From the NCBI RefSeq assembly GCF_003710935.1, contig NZ_RHHS01000015.1, forward strand, positions 124,001 through 188,000: a DNA stretch of 64,000 nt, in the 5' to 3' direction. The DNA is from Brevibacillus gelatini. GTDB lineage: Bacteria; Bacillota; Bacilli; Brevibacillales; Brevibacillaceae. Below the pieces are notes generated by a model. The model worked only from the letters and a program-made list of their open reading frames with translations, did no database searches and had not been told where the DNA came from. Positions within the stretch are counted from its first letter, which is position 1. Each line of letters starts with the position of its first letter. Both the position numbers and the translations under genes were made by a program. Shown here in pieces: positions 30,559 through 38,824 of this stretch.

Positions 30559-32346
30559 ATGTTCATCCAGAAGTTGATGCAGGAGCTTTCGCAACTGCTG
30601 TCGCTGATGAAAGCAAAAAAGCGAGCGTATTTTTTGGGGTTGTTGGGCGATGGAATCGGGCAGGCTTCTGTTTTGATCGCCTTGCCGTTCGTTTTTAAAG
30701 ACCTGACGGATTTTGCAAACACAAAAGACCCGGCTTTGCTCACACGAGCGATTGTGACCATGGCTGCGATGTTCCTTCTGTTCAGCCTTCTGTCACCCTT
30801 TTTCAGCTATATGTACCGTCGATGCGTCCGCGAAGTGATTGCCAACATTCGGCTGCTCGTCTTTCAGCGTCTGAGTCGTTTGCCTTTTGCCTACTACGAA
30901 CAGCACCATTCGGGCGATACGATGTCGCGGCTCGGCAACGACGTCCAGCTGATGGAGCGGGCTTATGCCGAACAACTGAAAACGTTGTGCATCATTTTGC
31001 TGTCCCTGATCGGCTCAATCGCCGGGATGTTTGCTTTGGACTGGAAAATTGCCATCGTCCTGCTTTTCGTGAGCACACTGACCTTGTATGTGAATACGCA
31101 GTTTGCCAAGTCCGTGCGGCGGATTGGCGATCAGTTGCAGCAGCAGCTGGGGGTGGGGACCGAACGACTGAGCGATTTTTTGTCGGGCCTGCCCGTAATC
31201 AAAATGTTTCACTTACAGAAGGTTGTGACGGCACGCTACACAGAAGCCAATGAGGAAGTAACCGCCTCTGCCATCAAGCAGGGCCATAGGCATGCGCTGC
31301 TGGAAGGGACCAACTTTTTCATCCAGTTTGTAAGCTTCGGGGGCATGCTCGTATTAGGAATCATGCTGGTCGCCAAACAAGTGATCGGGCTCGGCGTACT
31401 CGTCGCCCTGGTGCAGCAGCAAATGCTGGTGACGCTGGCCTTCTTGCAGCTTGGTCAGGTTATCACGACGCTGCAAGGATCGCTTGCAGGCGCCTCGCGC
31501 ATTGTCGGGTTCCTGCAGGAGCCGCTTGAACCAAACCAGTACCAGCTGGACTCCACTGAGAGTCGGGAAGACGACAGCATGCTGAAAATGGAGCAGGTCG
31601 TCTTTGGCTACACCGCCGATTCAAACGTGCTCGACGAAGTGTCGCTGCAAGTCGGCCGAGGCCAAATGGCGGCGCTGGTAGGGACGAGTGGCGGCGGAAA
31701 AAGCACGGTCATGAAGCTGCTGCTCGGCTATTACCCGCCTGCTCACGGTTCCATTTCCTTGCAAGGAAAGCCGCTCGGACAGTATTCGATTGCTGAGCTG
31801 AGAAGCCTGATCGCCTACGTGCCCCAGGATGCCTTTTTGTTCGAGGGAACGATTGAAGAAAATATCCGCTACGGTTGTCTGGATGCGACGGATGAAGATG
31901 TTGTGAGGGCGAGCAAGGCAGCTTACGCGCACGATTTCATCATGGAGCTGCCGGACGGCTATCAGACGCGGACGGGTGAGCGAGGGGCGAAGCTGTCAGG
32001 AGGACAGCGGCAACGTATTGCGATTGCCAGAGCAATTTTGAAAAATGCACCGATTCTGTTGCTCGATGAAGCGACCTCTGCGCTCGATGCGGAGTCGGAA
32101 TTTTGGGTGCAGCGGGCGTTGACTGCGCTCATGCGGGAAAAAACGGTTCTGGTCATCGCCCATCGTCTGTCGACTGTCGAACATGCAGACATGATTTACG
32201 TCTTGCACGAAGGAAAAGTCAGGGAACAGGGACGACATGCCGAATTGCTGGCCAAAAACGGCCTGTACGCCAGCATGTATGAAGTGCAGCAGAAAAAGGA
32301 CAGACCTGCTCTCGAACTGGCAAAAAGCAGCGCGGGCCTTGCCTGA
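30559..32346 (+). CDS. tycE: ABC half-transporter TycE
   Basis: 595 residues with the same exporter layout as TycD: membrane domain to about residue 310, then an ATPase with Walker A GTSGGGKST (near 374), signature LSGGQRQR (near 479) and Walker B ILLLDEATS (near 498). RBS GAGGGGG lies upstream of the ATG, and the stop of tycD lies 2 bases before the start, which suggests translational coupling. The Walker A sequences differ slightly (GSGK in TycD, GGGK in TycE), but both sites keep their catalytic residues. Membrane partner of TycD in the tyrocidine operon. Confidence 0.93.
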   Translation: MFIQKLMQELSQLLSLMKAKKRAYFLGLLGDGIGQASVLIALPFVFKDLTDFANTKDPALLTRAIVTMAAMFLLFSLLSPFFSYMYRRCVREVIANIRLLVFQRLSRLPFAYYEQHHSGDTMSRLGNDVQLMERAYAEQLKTLCIILLSLIGSIAGMFALDWKIAIVLLFVSTLTLYVNTQFAKSVRRIGDQLQQQLGVGTERLSDFLSGLPVIKMFHLQKVVTARYTEANEEVTASAIKQGHRHALLEGTNFFIQFVSFGGMLVLGIMLVAKQVIGLGVLVALVQQQMLVTLAFLQLGQVITTLQGSLAGASRIVGFLQEPLEPNQYQLDSTESREDDSMLKMEQVVFGYTADSNVLDEVSLQVGRGQMAALVGTSGGGKSTVMKLLLGYYPPAHGSISLQGKPLGQYSIAELRSLIAYVPQDAFLFEGTIEENIRYGCLDATDEDVVRASKAAYAHDFIMELPDGYQTRTGERGAKLSGGQRQRIAIARAILKNAPILLLDEATSALDAESEFWVQRALTALMREKTVLVIAHRLSTVEHADMIYVLHEGKVREQGRHAELLAKNGLYASMYEVQQKKDRPALELAKSSAGLA

Positions 32347-32389
32347 CCGTGTTTTGCCTCTATCCATCAAAAACGATTGGGGGAAAAAG

Positions 32390-33124
32390 ATGAAGCTGTT
32401 TTGCTTTCCATACGCGGGCGGACTTCCAGGCATCTATTACAGTTGGAAGTCGCGATTTCCGCCGACCTTTTTGGACATATACCCATTCGAGGTGCGCCCA
32501 CGCGCGCTGCAGCAGAATGAGGCGGTGCCCCTCCCCAGCAGCTTTTATGAGCTGCTGGAGGATGTATACAGCAGGATCACGCCCGAACTGGACGGATCGC
32601 CATTTGCCTTCTTTGGCCACAGCATGGGCGGTCTGGTCGCATTTGAACTGACGCGAAAGCTGATGCAGAAGGGCGAACCGTTGCCGCAGCATTTGTTTTT
32701 GTCCGCTTCCCGTGTACCGCATGCGTATCACAAGCTGGCAAAGACGTACCATCTGCCGCATGACGAATTTGTCGAAGAATTGCGCAGGCTTGGCGGCACT
32801 CCTGACGATGTGCTGGACAATCCGGAACTATTGGATCTGTTTTTGCCCATCCTGCGCGCCGATTTTCAAGCCGTGCAGACGTACGAAATGGACCAGAGCC
32901 TGCCTCGCCAGATACCTGTGAACATGTCTGTGCTGTACGGAACGAAAGATTCCATCGCGCTCGAGGACATTTTGGCGTGGCGCGACTACTGCAAGGGCGC
33001 GTGCAAGTTTTACCCGGTGACTGGCGGTCATTTCTTCATTCATCATCAGATCGAACCGATTCTCCAAATCATTTCGCATGTTTTGCAAGCAGAAACGGTG
33101 GTGCCAATCCATGCCCCTTACTAG
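32390..33124 (+). CDS. tycF: Type II thioesterase TycF
   Basis: 244 residues, alpha/beta hydrolase of the external NRPS thioesterase family. The N-terminus MKLFCFPYAGG is characteristic, the nucleophile elbow is GHSMGG (Ser78), and the catalytic histidine lies in GGHFFIHH near the C-terminus. Family role: removal of wrong acyl groups or acetyl blocks from carrier-domain phosphopantetheine arms, so that TycA-C keep running. The frame extends upstream, but the ATG at 32390 is preferred because it has a GGGGGAAAA Shine-Dalgarno and begins at the conserved family N-terminus. It is the last gene of the tyc operon; a hairpin overlaps its stop codon. Confidence 0.94.
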   Translation: MKLFCFPYAGGLPGIYYSWKSRFPPTFLDIYPFEVRPRALQQNEAVPLPSSFYELLEDVYSRITPELDGSPFAFFGHSMGGLVAFELTRKLMQKGEPLPQHLFLSASRVPHAYHKLAKTYHLPHDEFVEELRRLGGTPDDVLDNPELLDLFLPILRADFQAVQTYEMDQSLPRQIPVNMSVLYGTKDSIALEDILAWRDYCKGACKFYPVTGGHFFIHHQIEPILQIISHVLQAETVVPIHAPY

Positions 33125-33133
33125 CTAAGGGGT
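33115..33133 (+). other. Hairpin overlapping the tycF stop codon
   Basis: CCCCTTA (33115-33121) pairs with TAAGGGG (33127-33133) across a 5-nt loop that includes part of the TAG stop. No T-run follows, so it would be a weak terminator at best. I see no better terminator between tycF and the next gene 49 bases on, so read-through into the lipase-like gene is possible. Confidence 0.4.
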
Positions 33134-33173
33134 ATGGCACAATAAATCCTATCTTGAAAAGGTTGGTGTTACG

Positions 33174-34763
33174 ATGAAGAAACAAAAATCTTTGTCCCGC
33201 ATGCTGGCAGCCGTCACGCTGACGACGGCACTGATCTCCCCCAATGTCGCAAGCGCGGCAGCTCCTGCTCCGGTGCTGCATGACGACAACCCGAATGGCA
33301 ACTTCGGCGACTGGTACACGGGGGCTGTCCCGCCCAATTCCTCCAACAAGCCGGTGATTCTCTTCGTCCAAGGCTTGCACTCCAACTACAAAACCTGGTA
33401 CACGACAGACGGATTTTATGATGCAGCCTATAACGCCGGGTATCGCACCGCTTTCGTCCAACTGAAAGACGCCGATGGTACCGGCGGCAACATGTGGACA
33501 AACGGAGCCAAGCTCGCCGAAGTCATCAAAAAGGTAGCGAAGCATTACGGCGTCTCCAAAATCAACATCATTGCGCATTCCAAAGGCGGCATTGATACGC
33601 AAACCGCGCTTGTCCACTACGGCGCCTATCCGTATGTCAACGTCGTTCATCAACTGTCTACCCCGAATAAAGGTTCAGAATTGGCAGACTTGGCATACAG
33701 CAATTGGGCAGGGTGGCTCGCCGATATTCTCGGGAAAAAAGACGATGCCGTGTACTCCTTGCAAACATCCTACATGGCCAATTTCCGTTCCCAGACCGAC
33801 CACCGCAGCGAAAATGGCTACACGACTACCTACATGTCTGCCGGAACAGGCGACGATGGCATGTTTAGCGCAACCTGGTTCGCCCATGCGGTTCTTCCCG
33901 GTGAAGACGACGGCGCTGTTTCCGTAGATTCTGCTTTTGGCTTGCCATACGGGATCAGAAGCTTTACGAAAAACATTTCCCACGGACAAATGGCAAAAGC
34001 CTCCCAAACGTGGAATCTGGTCGAGCCTAAGTTGAAAAAAGCAACCGCGGCACTTCGGGAGCAGCCGAACCAGGTAAGAAAAGACAAGGAAAAAGCTTCT
34101 ACTACGGAAGAAAGCTCCTTCATTTTGCGCGGCGGCGAAGTAGAGGACAGGGTATCGGAAACGTTCTTCCTGGAGAGCGGCATTGACAAACTGAATCTTG
34201 ACACGATGACGTCGTCGAAAGATACAAAAGTGACATTAATCAGCCCGTCCGGCAAAGAATACGAGGCAGACTTGAGCAAAAAGAACAGAGCAGAGGACGA
34301 GCCCCCGATTTTCATGGACGCCGTGCATCATTTCATTCAAGTCGACGAGCCTGAAGCGGGCGAGTGGACGCTTGAAGTAGAGGGAGAAGACGATGCCTTC
34401 TTCATGGTTGCCCAGATTGAAGGGGGCGAACAGGCGAAGGTAAAGGCCAACAAAAAGGTATTCCAGCAGGGCGACAAGGCGAAAATTTCCGTCGAGCTGG
34501 GAAATAGCGAGATTGATGCTTCCATGCTGCAAAAAGCAAATGTAACGCGCTCGCTCAACGGCAAAAAGGCCAGTGTGCTCGATCAGGTGAAGTTTTCCAT
34601 CAAAGGCGATGAGCTGACTGGCAATTTTGCCGTCCCCACCAAGCCAGGAGTGTACAATCTTTCTTTTGACGTGACAGGCATCAATGAAGACGGCGAGCCA
34701 TTTACGCGCTCGGTCAACTACAACTTTGCCGTAACCGATGAGGATGGAGAATTGGAGAAATAA
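33174..34763 (+). CDS. Secreted lipase-like alpha/beta hydrolase with C-terminal beta domain
   Basis: 529 residues. An N-terminal signal peptide (KKQK, then hydrophobic residues ~10-22, cleavage near ASA at 27-29) directs it outside the cell. The hydrolase core spans roughly residues 35-290: oxyanion-region VILFVQGLHSNYKTW and nucleophile elbow AHSKGG (Ser136), a lysine variant of the AHSxGG elbow of bacterial triacylglycerol lipases. Residues ~310-529 look like a Lys/Glu-rich region followed by beta-sandwich sequence, perhaps for surface or substrate binding. The substrate cannot be told from sequence; an ester or polyester is likely. It lies 49 bases after tycF on the same strand and is followed by a clear terminator, so co-transcription with tyc is possible but unproven. 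Confidence 0.8.
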   Translation: MKKQKSLSRMLAAVTLTTALISPNVASAAAPAPVLHDDNPNGNFGDWYTGAVPPNSSNKPVILFVQGLHSNYKTWYTTDGFYDAAYNAGYRTAFVQLKDADGTGGNMWTNGAKLAEVIKKVAKHYGVSKINIIAHSKGGIDTQTALVHYGAYPYVNVVHQLSTPNKGSELADLAYSNWAGWLADILGKKDDAVYSLQTSYMANFRSQTDHRSENGYTTTYMSAGTGDDGMFSATWFAHAVLPGEDDGAVSVDSAFGLPYGIRSFTKNISHGQMAKASQTWNLVEPKLKKATAALREQPNQVRKDKEKASTTEESSFILRGGEVEDRVSETFFLESGIDKLNLDTMTSSKDTKVTLISPSGKEYEADLSKKNRAEDEPPIFMDAVHHFIQVDEPEAGEWTLEVEGEDDAFFMVAQIEGGEQAKVKANKKVFQQGDKAKISVELGNSEIDASMLQKANVTRSLNGKKASVLDQVKFSIKGDELTGNFAVPTKPGVYNLSFDVTGINEDGEPFTRSVNYNFAVTDEDGELEK

Positions 34764-34780
34764 GCGACGATAAACGATGG

Positions 34781-34810
34781 ACGACCCTTTTTGCGGGGTC
34801 GTTTTTTCTT
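34781..34810 (+). terminator. Intrinsic terminator after the lipase-like gene
   Basis: ACGACCC (34781-34787) pairs with GGGTCGT (34796-34802), followed by TTTTTCTTTT. It lies 18 bases past the hydrolase stop and is the first convincing terminator downstream of tycB in this window. Confidence 0.85.
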
Positions 34811-34835
34811 TTCAGGGAGAAAAAGCATGTCCTCT

Positions 34836-34866
34836 TTGACTATGCACGCACAAGGAATGGTACAAT
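34836..34866 (+). promoter_or_regulatory. Sigma-A-type promoter of the UvrA-like gene
   Basis: TTGACT (34836-34841) and TACAAT (34861-34866) with a 19-bp spacer, plus an extended -10 (TGG directly before TACAAT). Transcription would start near 34873, which supports the downstream ATG at 34912 rather than 34873 as the start codon. Confidence 0.6.
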
Positions 34867-34911
34867 GGAGGGATGAGCAAAAAAACGAACAGTAGCGGGA
34901 GGGTGTTAGGC

Positions 34912-37167
34912 ATGAGCGAACCGAATCAGGAGTATATCGTCATCTCGGGGGCACGGGAAAACAATCTCAAAAACGTATCACTGCGCATTCCCAAACGGAA
35001 GATCACGATTTTCACCGGGGTATCCGGGTCCGGCAAATCTTCCATCGTCTTTGATACGATTGCCGCAGAATCGACGCGCTTGCTAAATGAGAACTTCAGC
35101 ATGTTCGTGCGCAATTTCCTGCCGCGTTATCCGCAGCCGGATGCGGATGCGATTGAAAACTTGAGCATGGCTGTCATCGTCGACCAGAAGCGGCTGGGCG
35201 GCGGTTCGCATTCCACAATGGGCACGATTACCGATATTTCTCCCATTCTCCGCCTGCTTTTTTCGCGAGCAGGGCAACCGCATGTGGGCCCAGCGCACAT
35301 GTTTTCGTTTAACGATCCGCAAGGGATGTGCCCGGAGTGCAACGGGCTCGGCCGCAAATTGGGCATCGATATGGACAAGGCGATTGATATGTCCAAGTCG
35401 TTGAACGAAGGGGCGATCATGCTGCCGGACTACAAAGTAGACAGCTGGGATTGGACGTTGGTCGTGCAGTCAGGCTCGTTTGACCCGGACAAAAAGCTGT
35501 GCGATTACGCAGCGGAGGAACTGGAGCTACTGCTGCACGGCAAAGCGAGGAAAGTGAAGCTCGACTTCGCCGGAAAGGCGACGAACGTTACCGTGGAAGG
35601 CGTCATTGAAAAGTTCACCAACAAGTACATCAAGCAGGACGTAAAAACGAAGTCGGAACGCACCCAAAAAGCGGTCGCCCCGTACCTTATCGAAGGGCCA
35701 TGTCCAAGCTGCCACGGTGCGAGGCTCAACCAGGCGGCGCTCCGCTGCAAAATCAACGGGCGCAACATCGCGGACATGTCTGCAATGGAGGTCGGTCAGC
35801 TTATTCACGTCATCCGGGAGATTGACGAACCCACCGTCGCCCCAATCGTCAAGTCGCTGACCGAACGGTTGCAGCATCTGGTCGACATCGGGCTGGACTA
35901 CCTGACACTGGACCGGGAGACCGATACGCTGTCCGGCGGCGAGTCGCAGCGCGTCAAGATGGTCAAGCACCTGAGCGGCAGTTTGGTCGATGTCACCTAC
36001 ATTTTCGATGAGCCGAGCGTTGGCTTGCACCCGCGCGATGTCCATCGGCTAAACGCCTTGCTGCAAAAGCTGCGCGACAAAGGCAATACCGTCATCGTCG
36101 TCGAGCACGATCCGGATGTCATCAAGGTGGCGGACCATATCGTCGACGTCGGGCCACACGCGGGCAGTCACGGCGGCACCATCGTGTACGAAGGCAGCTA
36201 CGAGGGACTGCTGGAGTCAGGCACACTGACAGGCATGCACATGAAGCGGCCGCTGCAGTTGAAGCAAGCGTGCAGACAGCCGTCCGGCAAGCTTTCCATA
36301 AAAAATGCGACGTTGCACAATTTGCAAAACGTGAGTGTGGACATTCCCACCGGCGTGCTGACAGTTGTAACGGGTGTCGCCGGATCGGGAAAAAGTACGC
36401 TCATCAACGAAGTGTTCCTTCGCCAGCACCCGGACGCAATCGTCATCGACCAGTCGGCAGTAGGCGTGTCAACGCGCTCGAACCCCGCCACCTACACAGG
36501 GATCATGGACGATGTGCGCAAGGCGTTTGCTTCCGCGAACAAGGTCAACCAAAGCTTGTTCAGCTTCAACTCCAAAGGGGCCTGCGAGAACTGCCAGGGT
36601 CTCGGGGTCGTGTACACAGACCTGGCCTTCCTTGAGAGCGTGAAGCTCCCGTGTGAGGTATGCGGCGGCAAGCGGTTCAAGGAAGAGGTGCTCGACTACA
36701 AGCTGAATGGCAAGTCAATTGCAGACGTACTGGCCATGACAGTGGAGCAGGCGTTGGACTTTTTCGAGCTGAAAGAAGTCGTTCGCAAGCTGCAGGCATT
36801 GAGCGACGTGGGACTGAACTACATTACCCTCGGCCAGCCGCTCAGCACGCTCTCGGGCGGGGAATGCCAGCGCATCAAGCTGGCCAGCGAGCTGCATAAA
36901 AAAGGCAGCATCTACGTCATGGACGAGCCGACGACTGGTTTGCACATGTCCGATATTGGACACCTGTTGCAGATCATGAACCGCCTCGTAAATGCCGGCA
37001 ACACAGTGATCGTCATCGAGCACAACCTCGAAGTCATCAGTCAGGCAGACTGGATCATCGACTTGGGGCCGGACGGCGGCAGCAAAGGCGGCCGGGTTGT
37101 GTTTGAGGGCACACCGTCGCAGATCGTTCAGGCGGAGCAGTCGATTACGGGGAAGTATTTGCGGTAA
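34912..37167 (+). CDS. Short UvrA-family ABC ATPase (UvrA paralogue)
   Basis: 751 residues, against about 940 for canonical UvrA. Two ABC ATPase units are present: GVSGSGKS near residue 36 with LSGGESQR near 340, and GVAGSGKST near 488 with LSGGECQR near 646. Cys pairs CPECNG, CPSCHG, CENCQG and CEVCGG mark zinc-binding modules. The missing length falls in the first half, where UvrA has its UvrB-binding region, so this belongs to the short class of UvrA paralogues, some of which (e.g. DrrC of the daunorubicin producer) sit beside antibiotic genes and confer resistance. The ATG at 34912 is chosen for its GGGAGGG ribosome site 8 bases upstream and for the promoter position. Role in DNA repair or drug tolerance here is inference. 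Confidence 0.85.
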   Translation: MSEPNQEYIVISGARENNLKNVSLRIPKRKITIFTGVSGSGKSSIVFDTIAAESTRLLNENFSMFVRNFLPRYPQPDADAIENLSMAVIVDQKRLGGGSHSTMGTITDISPILRLLFSRAGQPHVGPAHMFSFNDPQGMCPECNGLGRKLGIDMDKAIDMSKSLNEGAIMLPDYKVDSWDWTLVVQSGSFDPDKKLCDYAAEELELLLHGKARKVKLDFAGKATNVTVEGVIEKFTNKYIKQDVKTKSERTQKAVAPYLIEGPCPSCHGARLNQAALRCKINGRNIADMSAMEVGQLIHVIREIDEPTVAPIVKSLTERLQHLVDIGLDYLTLDRETDTLSGGESQRVKMVKHLSGSLVDVTYIFDEPSVGLHPRDVHRLNALLQKLRDKGNTVIVVEHDPDVIKVADHIVDVGPHAGSHGGTIVYEGSYEGLLESGTLTGMHMKRPLQLKQACRQPSGKLSIKNATLHNLQNVSVDIPTGVLTVVTGVAGSGKSTLINEVFLRQHPDAIVIDQSAVGVSTRSNPATYTGIMDDVRKAFASANKVNQSLFSFNSKGACENCQGLGVVYTDLAFLESVKLPCEVCGGKRFKEEVLDYKLNGKSIADVLAMTVEQALDFFELKEVVRKLQALSDVGLNYITLGQPLSTLSGGECQRIKLASELHKKGSIYVMDEPTTGLHMSDIGHLLQIMNRLVNAGNTVIVIEHNLEVISQADWIIDLGPDGGSKGGRVVFEGTPSQIVQAEQSITGKYLR

Positions 37168-37233
37168 ATCGGGGATGAGGGAGTCTTCATCCATCGCAAA
37201 AAACTGGCTTGGATAGCGACTTGTAACTAATTG

Positions 37234-37276
37234 GCTCTCTGGCGGTAACGAACTCGCTGGAGAGCTGTTGTTTTTA
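37234..37276 (+). terminator. Likely terminator of the UvrA-like gene
   Basis: GCTCTCTGGCG (37234-37244) pairs with CGCTGGAGAGC (37255-37265), 11 bp including two G-T wobbles, followed by TGTTGTTTTTA. It lies about 65 bases after the stop codon. Confidence 0.65.
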
Positions 37277-37453
37277 TCGGCTGCTTTCGTTTTTTCGTTG
37301 CATCGCTTTCCGTATACCATCGTACAAATTTGTTATCACTGCTACTGCTAGTAAAGCCCATATGGTTAGATCGGCCAAGTCGTAGTAGATTTGGTAAACC
37401 AACAGACCGAATATGTAATATTATTGCTATTCTGGAATACAAGCTTCTTTCAT
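37274..37453 (-). pseudogene. Small membrane-protein gene broken by two stop codons
   Basis: Reading from ATG at 37453, the frame gives MKEACIPE, then TAG, one Gln codon, TAA, and then runs open for 48 codons without changing frame. The open part is a plausible single-span protein: aromatic/hydrophobic start (YYIFGLLVYQIYYD), a span (LTIWALLAVAVITNLY), then a basic tail (RKAMQRKNESSR). AAGGAGGG lies just before the ATG, though very close to it. The combination of ribosome site, in-frame ATG and membrane profile suggests a decayed gene of about 59 residues. I do not recognise the family; chance cannot be excluded over so short a stretch. Confidence 0.35.
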
Positions 37454-37595
37454 CACCCTCCTTGCAGCAGTTACTAGGCTAGCCTGAGAATATTCCAGGA
37501 ACAAGTCTTTTTATTTATTTTTATGGTACAGGCTAAGCATATTACGTTTGAACGATATAACGATTATTATTTTCGAAATATCGGAGGTGGATGAT

Positions 37596-37661
37596 TTGAG
37601 ACGTCAGAGAGGGTTTGTCCAATTGGCCATCCTGCATTTGCTTAAACTTAAAGAGGTTTGA
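37596..37661 (+). pseudogene. N-terminal stub of a PadR-family regulator
   Basis: From TTG at 37596 the frame reads LRRQRGFVQLAILHLLK before running to a stop at 37659-37661. This is the typical start of PadR-like winged-helix repressors (RGxxQLAILxLLKEEPxHGYQ). GGAGGTGG at 37583-37590 gives a good ribosome site. The HGYQ motif and the rest of the protein are missing; the next sequence belongs to an ABC transporter. This is a truncated gene start, not a functional regulator. Confidence 0.6.
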
Positions 37662-37822
37662 AAACGATAGAAAATGCGGATCTGATCCTAGTCATTCACA
37701 GAGGGGAGATCATTGAGTCGAGGACTCGTGAGGAGCTTCTGTGGAAAAAAGGGGTTCTATTTCGAGAGGTATTGAGGTATTACAGTCAGTTTGCTTATCT
37801 GCAAAATGTGCCAGTTCAGTAA
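37655..37822 (+). pseudogene. C-terminal remnant of an ABC transporter ATPase
   Basis: Codons from 37655 read GLKTIENADLILVIHRGEII, then ESRTREELLWKKGVLFREVL and a natural-looking tail to TAA at 37820. This matches the end of ABC exporter ATPases, where AHRLxTIxxADxIxVxxxGxI is followed by ExGTHxELL; the usual Gly-Thr is Arg-Thr here. Walker A, signature, Walker B and the switch-histidine codon are all absent upstream, where a PadR start is fused instead. About 55 residues remain of an original of roughly 580-600. Confidence 0.65.
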
Positions 37823-37875
37823 GCAGCGGATTTTGGTGTTCATATGCTAGAGGATAAGAAAGTTATCTTATTCGC

Positions 37876-37913
37876 ATATCAGTTCATGAAAACGCCATTT
37901 CATGAACTGATAT
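37876..37913. repeat. Perfect 16-bp inverted repeat with 6-nt loop
   Basis: ATATCAGTTCATGAAA (37876-37891) is exactly complementary to TTTCATGAACTGATAT (37898-37913). ATTTTTA follows, so on the + strand it may act as a terminator for the ABC remnant 54 bases upstream. The low GC content of the stem also fits an operator or the end of a small mobile element. Confidence 0.75.
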
Positions 37914-38160
37914 ATTTTTAGCTAGAATGAACAAAAAAGGGCGTTTACCTCACATATCGCTATTTCAGGCATTCTAGGCTCATTTTAAATTTATTATATT
38001 AGATGTTTCCTCAAGATCAATTTATCGCTGGTATGTTATCATTCAATACCTCACGACCATACCTGGCACAAAAATTTTATCAGCAGACAACGGCCAACCA
38101 GCTCTAACCAAGGAAGCTTCATTAAAGTTGCATTAATTAATTGAACTAACTACTTGCTAA

Positions 38161-38184
38161 TGAATTCACTTCTGAATTCACTTC
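38161..38184 (+). repeat. 12-bp perfect tandem duplication
   Basis: TGAATTCACTTC occurs twice in direct succession (38161-38172 and 38173-38184) inside the AT-rich island. Confidence 0.8.
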
Positions 38185-38220
38185 GCAAAACATGAGTAAT
38201 ATTTACGTCACAGACAATAA

Positions 38221-38244
38221 CATATAAACCAGCATATAAACCAT
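38221..38244 (+). repeat. 12-bp near-perfect tandem duplication
   Basis: CATATAAACCAG is followed directly by CATATAAACCAT (11 of 12 bases identical), 37 bases after the previous tandem pair. Slippage or small duplications are common in this unselected stretch. Confidence 0.75.
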
Positions 38245-38273
38245 ACCCATATGCCTTTCTTGCTCTTTTCATA

Positions 38274-38306
<33 letters not shown>

Positions 38307-38747
38307 AAAATACAAAGAGTAGCCGTGAAGAGTGCCCTCCTATTGCCCGTATGCCAAACAAGAGCCACATAAGCAACAAAACGTTCCGGTAATCCTCAAA
38401 TGTTTATCTATCAACGCATCCATATCCATCCGATAACCGAAATTATCACCATCGTCAAATGCCGCGCGAATGTCAACGATCAGAACTCTTATACATGCTC
38501 AAAGCTCAGTTCTAAACAGCCAGCATCCAAACACCAGCAACGATAACGATAACGAACCAACTCAAGTCTCATAAATCAACAATCAACAAAATAAAATGCA
38601 ATATTGAGCAACTGTCAGCGTCCATTTATCTATTATCAGTGCAGACTAATATCAATACAGACTAGCAGTACAAACCCAAAACTGACACGAACTAGAAAAA
38701 GTCACTAACTAAAAAAATTTAAGTTTTTTTAAAAAAGTCTATTTACA

Positions 38748-38775
38748 TTTACTGGAATTTAATTTATATTATAAT
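38748..38775 (+). promoter_or_regulatory. Sigma-A-type promoter of the 38-residue peptide gene
   Basis: TTTACT (38748-38753), a 16-bp spacer and a consensus TATAAT (38770-38775). It lies about 50 bases before the ATG and is preceded by A/T tracts that resemble an UP element (38711-38736). Confidence 0.65.
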
Positions 38776-38824
38776 CAGGATCAATACAACTAAAAATCAC
38801 AATCACCCACCTGGAGGTCCCGAC

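Noticed and set aside
37227-37442. 71-codon minus-strand frame as the real gene after the uvrA-like gene
   Set aside because: It starts at TTG without a ribosome site and gives a low-complexity Ser/Arg-rich product; the neighbouring frame with a membrane span is a better candidate, though broken.
38221-38244. CRISPR array
   Set aside because: Only two 12-bp tandem units without spacers; no repeat-spacer pattern and no cas genes in the window.
38345-38495. 49-codon minus-strand frame with the readable stretch RVLIVDIRAAFDDGDNFGYR
   Set aside because: It has no credible start or ribosome site, an odd Cys-rich end and no family that I recognise; most likely chance in the AT-rich island.
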